Positions 60,240 to 64,000 of a stretch of DNA of 64,000 bases are shown in pieces. Both the position numbers and the translations under genes were made by a program. The stretch comes from Castellaniella sp034674885 (GTDB lineage Bacteria; Pseudomonadota; Gammaproteobacteria; Burkholderiales; Burkholderiaceae_B): NCBI RefSeq assembly GCF_034674885.1, contig NZ_JAUCDS010000002.1:124001-188000 (forward strand), given 5' to 3'. The stretch's first letter is position 1. Every line of letters begins with the position of its first letter. The notes below the pieces were generated by a model. That model ran no database searches. It was not told the origin of the DNA and saw only the letters and a program-made list of their open reading frames with translations.

Positions 60240-61320
60240 ACAGGACCTGCAGGCCAGCCTGGAACCGCTCCGAGCGCGCATCGACGCGCTGGATGAACAG
60301 ATCCTGATTCTGCTGAACCAGCGCGCGCAGGCTGCCTTGCAGGTGGGCGACGTCAAGAAACGCTTCGACGCTACCGGGCCGATTCTCAAGCCCGAACGCG
60401 AGGCGCTCATCATCCGGCGCCTGCAGACCATCAATGGCGGGCCGTTGCCGGAATCGGCCGTGGCGGCCATCTGGGGGCAGGTGATCTCCGCCTGTCGGGG
60501 CCTGGAAAGCGTCCTGACCGTGGCATTCCTGGGGCCGCAGGGCTCGTTTTCGGAACAGGCCGCCTACGAACATTTTGGCCAGGCGATTACCGGCCTGCGC
60601 TGCGAATCCTTCGACGAGGTCTTTCGCTCCGTCGAGGCTGGCCAGGCCGACGTCGGCATGGTGCCGGTGGAAAATTCCACCGAAGGCGCCGTCAACCGCA
60701 GTCTGGACCTGCTGCTGAATTCCTCGCTGAAGGTGCTGGGCGAGCGCACCATCCGCATTCATCACAATCTGCTGACCCTGACCGGTGGCCTCGAGGGCGT
60801 GCGCAGGGTGCTGGGGCACCCCCAGGCCCTGGCCCAGTGCCAGGCCTGGCTGAGCCGCAACCATCCGGGGCTGGAACGCCTGCCGGTGGCCAGCAATGCG
60901 CAGGCGGCTCGCATGGCGGCCGAAGACCCATCCTGTGCGGCGATTGCCGGAGACGCAGCCGCTGCTGCCTGGGGGCTGAGCGCCGTGTCCAGCGGCATCC
61001 AGGACGACCCGCAGAACCAGACCCGCTTCGTGGCGGTCGGGGCGCGGGACGCCGGGCCGACCGGTCGCGACAAGACCAGCCTGATCCTGGCGGTGCCCAA
61101 CCGCGCCGGGGCGGTCTACGAGATGCTGGCGCCCCTGTCGCGGCACGATGTCTCCATGACCCGTTTCGAATCCCGGCCGGCCCGCACCGGTCAGTGGGAA
61201 TACTATTTTTATGTGGATCTGCTGGGGCATCACCAGGACGAACCTGTACAGCAGGCCCTGGCGGAATTGCGCCAGCAGGTGGCATTCTTCAAGATCCTGG
61301 GTTCCTATCCCCGGCAATGA
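60232..61320 (+). CDS. pheA: Chorismate mutase/prephenate dehydratase PheA
   Basis: 362 residues. Bifunctional: an N-terminal AroQ chorismate mutase (LEPLRARIDALDEQILILLNQRAQAALQVGDVKK), a prephenate dehydratase (VAFLGPQGSFSEQAAYEHFG, MVPVENSTEGAVNRSLDLL), and a C-terminal ACT domain with ESRPARTGQWEYYFYVDLLG that binds Phe for feedback control. Makes phenylpyruvate, the direct precursor of Phe. It starts within serC and is 12 bases before hisC. Confidence 0.96.
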   Translation: MAEQDLQASLEPLRARIDALDEQILILLNQRAQAALQVGDVKKRFDATGPILKPEREALIIRRLQTINGGPLPESAVAAIWGQVISACRGLESVLTVAFLGPQGSFSEQAAYEHFGQAITGLRCESFDEVFRSVEAGQADVGMVPVENSTEGAVNRSLDLLLNSSLKVLGERTIRIHHNLLTLTGGLEGVRRVLGHPQALAQCQAWLSRNHPGLERLPVASNAQAARMAAEDPSCAAIAGDAAAAAWGLSAVSSGIQDDPQNQTRFVAVGARDAGPTGRDKTSLILAVPNRAGAVYEMLAPLSRHDVSMTRFESRPARTGQWEYYFYVDLLGHHQDEPVQQALAELRQQVAFFKILGSYPRQ

Positions 61321-61332
61321 GGTAATCCCGTC

Positions 61333-62445
61333 ATGACTCAGCCCCTGGCCCCGGAACACGTCCGGGCGATCGCACCCTATCAGCCCGGCAAGCCCATCGA
61401 GGAACTGGCCCGTGAATTCGGCCTGGATCCGGCCGGCATCATCAAGCTGGCCTCCAACGAGAACCCGCTGGGCTGCTCGGGCCGTGTGCGCGAGGCGCTC
61501 AGCCAGGCGGCCGGCAGTCTGCAGGGGCGTTACCCCGACCCCAACGGCTTCGACCTGAAGGTCGATCTGGCCGCGCACCATGGCGTGCCGACGGCCTGGA
61601 TCACCCTGGGCAATGGGTCCAACGATCTGCTGGAACTGGCTTCGCTGGCCCTGTTGGACGAAGGCACGTCCGCCGTGTATGCCGCGCATGCCTTCGCGGT
61701 CTATCGCCTCAGCACCCAGGCCCGGGGGGCGCGCCACATCCAGGTCCCCGCCCGGGATTATGGGCACGACCTGCCGGCCATGCTCGACGCCATCGCCAAC
61801 GATACCCGGCTGGTGTTCATCGCCAACCCCAACAATCCCACCGGCACTCACGTGCCGCCAGCCCAGGTCAAGGCCTTTCTGGATGCGGTCCGGGATCGCC
61901 ACGGGGATCGCGTCACCGTGTTGCTGGACGAGGCCTACGACGATTATCTGGATCCCGACGAGCGTATCGACAGTGCCCGCTGGGTGCAGGAATATCCTAA
62001 TCTGATCGTCACCCGCACCTTTTCCAAGGCCTATGGCCTGGCCGGGTTGCGGGTGGGCTATGCCATGGCTCAGCCGGTGCTGACGGATCTGCTGAACCGT
62101 GTGCGCCAGCCTTTCAACGTCAATGCGCTGGCCCAGCTGGCCGCCCGGGTGGCCCTGTCGGATACCGATTTCCTGGATCGGACCTATACCCTGAACCGTG
62201 ACGGCAGGGCCCAGCTGCAAGACGCCTTTTCGGCCCTGGGGCTGAATTACGTGCCCAGCCACAGCAATTTCGTGCTGGTCGAGGTCGGCGACGCCGTCAG
62301 CGTGCATGGCGAACTGCTGCGCCGGGGCATTATCGTGCGCCCGGTCGCGGGCGACGGCCTGCCACGGCATTTGCGCGTCAGCATCGGCCTGCCACAGGAA
62401 AACACCCGTTTCATCCAGGCACTGACCGATATCCTGCGCCCATGA
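61333..62445 (+). CDS. hisC: HisC-type aminotransferase (likely aromatic)
   Basis: 370 residues. PLP aminotransferase of the HisC family. LASNENPLGCSGRVREAL, LGNGSNDLLELASLALLDEG, PNNPTGTHVPP and the PLP lysine in TRTFSKAYGLAGLRVGYAMAQP are seen. HisC normally makes histidinol phosphate, but placement between pheA and tyrA suggests it transaminates aromatic 2-oxo acids or prephenate; such copies are common in betaproteobacteria. Overlaps tyrA by four bases. Confidence 0.9.
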   Translation: MTQPLAPEHVRAIAPYQPGKPIEELAREFGLDPAGIIKLASNENPLGCSGRVREALSQAAGSLQGRYPDPNGFDLKVDLAAHHGVPTAWITLGNGSNDLLELASLALLDEGTSAVYAAHAFAVYRLSTQARGARHIQVPARDYGHDLPAMLDAIANDTRLVFIANPNNPTGTHVPPAQVKAFLDAVRDRHGDRVTVLLDEAYDDYLDPDERIDSARWVQEYPNLIVTRTFSKAYGLAGLRVGYAMAQPVLTDLLNRVRQPFNVNALAQLAARVALSDTDFLDRTYTLNRDGRAQLQDAFSALGLNYVPSHSNFVLVEVGDAVSVHGELLRRGIIVRPVAGDGLPRHLRVSIGLPQENTRFIQALTDILRP

Positions 62446-63335
62446 GCAGCGTTCCCGACCCCCTGGTGCCGGTGCTGGCCGTGGTGGGGACCGGCCTGAT
62501 CGGTGGTTCGTTCGCAGCCGCCTTGCGCCGGGTGGGGCAGGTTGGGCGCGTGCTGGGGGTGGGGCGGCAGCCGGCATCCCTGCAGCGCGCTCGCGAACTG
62601 GGCCTGATCGACGAGATCGCCACGCTGCAGCAGGCGGCTGCACAAGCCGACCTGATTTTTCTGGCAACCCCGGTCGGGGCCATGGCCAGCATTCTGCAGA
62701 CGTTGGCGCCGCATCTGCGGGCGCAGACCCTGGTGACGGATGCCGGCAGCACCAAATCCGACGTGGCGCGCCTGGCGCAGGATGTTCTGGGTGATCGCTG
62801 CGTGCAGTTCATCCCGGGGCATCCGATTGCAGGGTCCGAGATGACTGGGCCGGAAGCCGCTGATTCCCTGCTGTACCATGGACGCAAGGTCGTGCTGACC
62901 CCGTTCGAAGACACCCCCGGCGCCGTCCAGCACCGCCTGATCCGCATCTGGGAAGCTACGGGCGCCCGGGTCCAGTTGATGGACCCCGCCGCGCACGACA
63001 GGGCGCTGGGCTGTGTCAGTCATCTGCCGCACTTCCTGGCGGCGGCCTTCATGGCCCAGGTGGTGCGCGCCGATGATGCCGACACCCGGCTCAGCCTGGC
63101 GGGCACCGGCTTTCGGGATTTCACCCGGATCGCGGCGGGTTCCCCCGAGGTCTGGCGCGACATCTTCTTTTCCAATCGCGATGCCGTCCTGCAGGAATTG
63201 GACGATTTCACCCGGATGCTGGATCTCTGGCGCGCAGCGTTGAATGACGGCTCCCATCCTGAAACCCTTGAAAACCTGCTCGAACAGGCCGCGCTGGCGC
63301 GCCGGTTCTGGGGCGGGCGCAATCCGACACCATGA
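62442..63335 (+). CDS. tyrA: Prephenate/arogenate dehydrogenase TyrA
   Basis: 297 residues. NAD(P)-dependent oxidative decarboxylation toward tyrosine. Rossmann loop VVGTGLIGGSFAAAL, DAGSTKSDVARLAQ, FIPGHPIAGSEMTGPEAAD (catalytic His) and HDRALGCVSHLPHFLAAAFMAQ are intact. There is no fused chorismate mutase or C-terminal ACT domain. Its start overlaps the hisC stop and its stop overlaps aroA as ATGA. Which of prephenate or arogenate it prefers is not clear. Confidence 0.94.
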   Translation: MSSVPDPLVPVLAVVGTGLIGGSFAAALRRVGQVGRVLGVGRQPASLQRARELGLIDEIATLQQAAAQADLIFLATPVGAMASILQTLAPHLRAQTLVTDAGSTKSDVARLAQDVLGDRCVQFIPGHPIAGSEMTGPEAADSLLYHGRKVVLTPFEDTPGAVQHRLIRIWEATGARVQLMDPAAHDRALGCVSHLPHFLAAAFMAQVVRADDADTRLSLAGTGFRDFTRIAAGSPEVWRDIFFSNRDAVLQELDDFTRMLDLWRAALNDGSHPETLENLLEQAALARRFWGGRNPTP

Positions 63336-64000
63336 CTGACCGCACGCCATTCCTGTCCTTGCCACCGTCCGTGCGGGCGGTGGGCACCGTGACCCTGCCG
63401 GGTTCCAAGAGCATTTCCAATCGGGCGCTGCTGCTGGCGGCGCTGGCCGAAGGCGAAACTGCCCTGACCGGCCTGCTGGATTCCGACGATACCCGCGTCA
63501 TGAAGGCCGCCTTGCAGGCGCTGGGGGTCGGGGTGCAGGACGATGGCGCCGGGCAGGTGCGCGTCGCGGGGTCCGCCGCCTGGCCACAACGCCAGGCCGA
63601 TCTGTTCCTGGGCAATGCCGGCACGGCCTTCAGGCCGCTGACCGCCGCTTTGGCCGTCATGGGGGGGGATTACCGCCTCTCGGGCGTGCCGCGCATGCAC
63701 GAGCGGCCCATCGGCGATCTGGTCGACGCCCTGCGCGGCCTGGGCTGCGACCTGATCTACGAGGCCAACGAAGGGTATCCGCCGCTGAAGATCGCTCCGG
63801 GCAGCCTGCGTCTGGATCAACCCATCCGGGTGCGAGGCTCGGTGTCCAGCCAGTTCCTGACCGCCTTGCTGATGGCGGCGCCGATTGCGGCTGGCCGGAT
63901 GCGCCGGGATGTGGTCATCGAACTGGACGGCCCCCTGATCTCCAAACCTTATATTCTGATCACCCTGAACCTCATGGCCCGTTTCGGCGTAGATGTGCAG
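63332..64000 (+). CDS. aroA: EPSP synthase AroA (5' part, cut by window end)
   Basis: The first 223 residues of 5-enolpyruvylshikimate-3-phosphate synthase, which joins shikimate-3-phosphate and PEP in the shikimate pathway. The start MTDRTPFLSL is in ATGA overlap with tyrA. TLPGSKSISNRALLLAALAEG, DSDDTRVMKAAL, LGNAGTAFRPLTAALA (the class I NAGTAxRP pattern) and GSVSSQFLTALLMAAP are intact. The frame is open at the window edge with no sign of disruption. Confidence 0.95.
   Translation, partial: MTDRTPFLSLPPSVRAVGTVTLPGSKSISNRALLLAALAEGETALTGLLDSDDTRVMKAALQALGVGVQDDGAGQVRVAGSAAWPQRQADLFLGNAGTAFRPLTAALAVMGGDYRLSGVPRMHERPIGDLVDALRGLGCDLIYEANEGYPPLKIAPGSLRLDQPIRVRGSVSSQFLTALLMAAPIAAGRMRRDVVIELDGPLISKPYILITLNLMARFGVDVQ

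Overview
The window is chromosomal DNA of a high-GC betaproteobacterium. Gene content and order (murB, dapB/bamE/fur, recN-nadK, hrcA-hemH-grpE-dnaK-dnaJ, ompA-ubiG-gph, gyrA-serC-pheA-hisC-tyrA-aroA) resemble Alcaligenaceae such as Bordetella, Achromobacter or Castellaniella. That assignment is inference from gene order and protein sequence, with no search behind it. I see no phage, insertion sequence or CRISPR array, and every recognisable gene is intact except aroA, which is cut by the window edge.

Layout. 1-12350 is housekeeping: tRNA-Gly, cell wall and lysine genes, outer-membrane assembly (bamE), iron control (fur), repair (recN), NAD kinase, and a heat-shock block in which hemH sits between hrcA and grpE. 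Two sigma-32-type promoters are readable, before grpE and before dnaK. 12350-18000 is a minus-strand group: MoxR ATPase, GNAT acetyltransferase, CoxE-like VWA protein and a secreted M16 protease-like protein. 18000-22800 holds two tandem c-type cytochromes, a DUF1841 gene, icd, and a divergent metC-like/Lrp pair. 22850-28600 holds a GAF-GAF-GGDEF-EAL signalling protein behind a possible leader peptide, a TAXI-TRAP transporter pair, and a possible orphan small RNA. 28600-37500 holds an SMR exporter, an Smr nuclease, trxB, ftsK-lolA-rarA, hutD, serS and tRNA-Ser.

37700-45000 is an accessory catabolic island: two different tartrate/malate-type dehydrogenases, a complete tripartite tricarboxylate transporter (TctC-TctA-TctB) and one LysR regulator. 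A 14-bp element matching at 12 positions lies before both minus-strand transcription units, so the LysR protein may control both. 45000-56050 is mixed: a DJ-1/PfpI protein, a ribbon-helix-helix protein, a DHA2 exporter, a two-gene (split) lipoate ligase, a carboxymuconolactone decarboxylase/ECF sigma pair, diaminopimelate dehydrogenase, SstT, gph, ubiG and ompA.

56400-64000 is a tightly overlapped operon, gyrA-serC-pheA-hisC-tyrA-aroA, joining gyrase to serine and aromatic amino acid synthesis.

Promoters. Several candidates share the -10 hexamer TAGAAT, often preceded by TG, which looks like the usual housekeeping form in this genome. The points most worth checking are the shared operator in the tartrate-type island, the possible small RNA near 28450-28570, the split lipoate ligase, the leader peptide before the c-di-GMP protein, and the serS leader hairpins.
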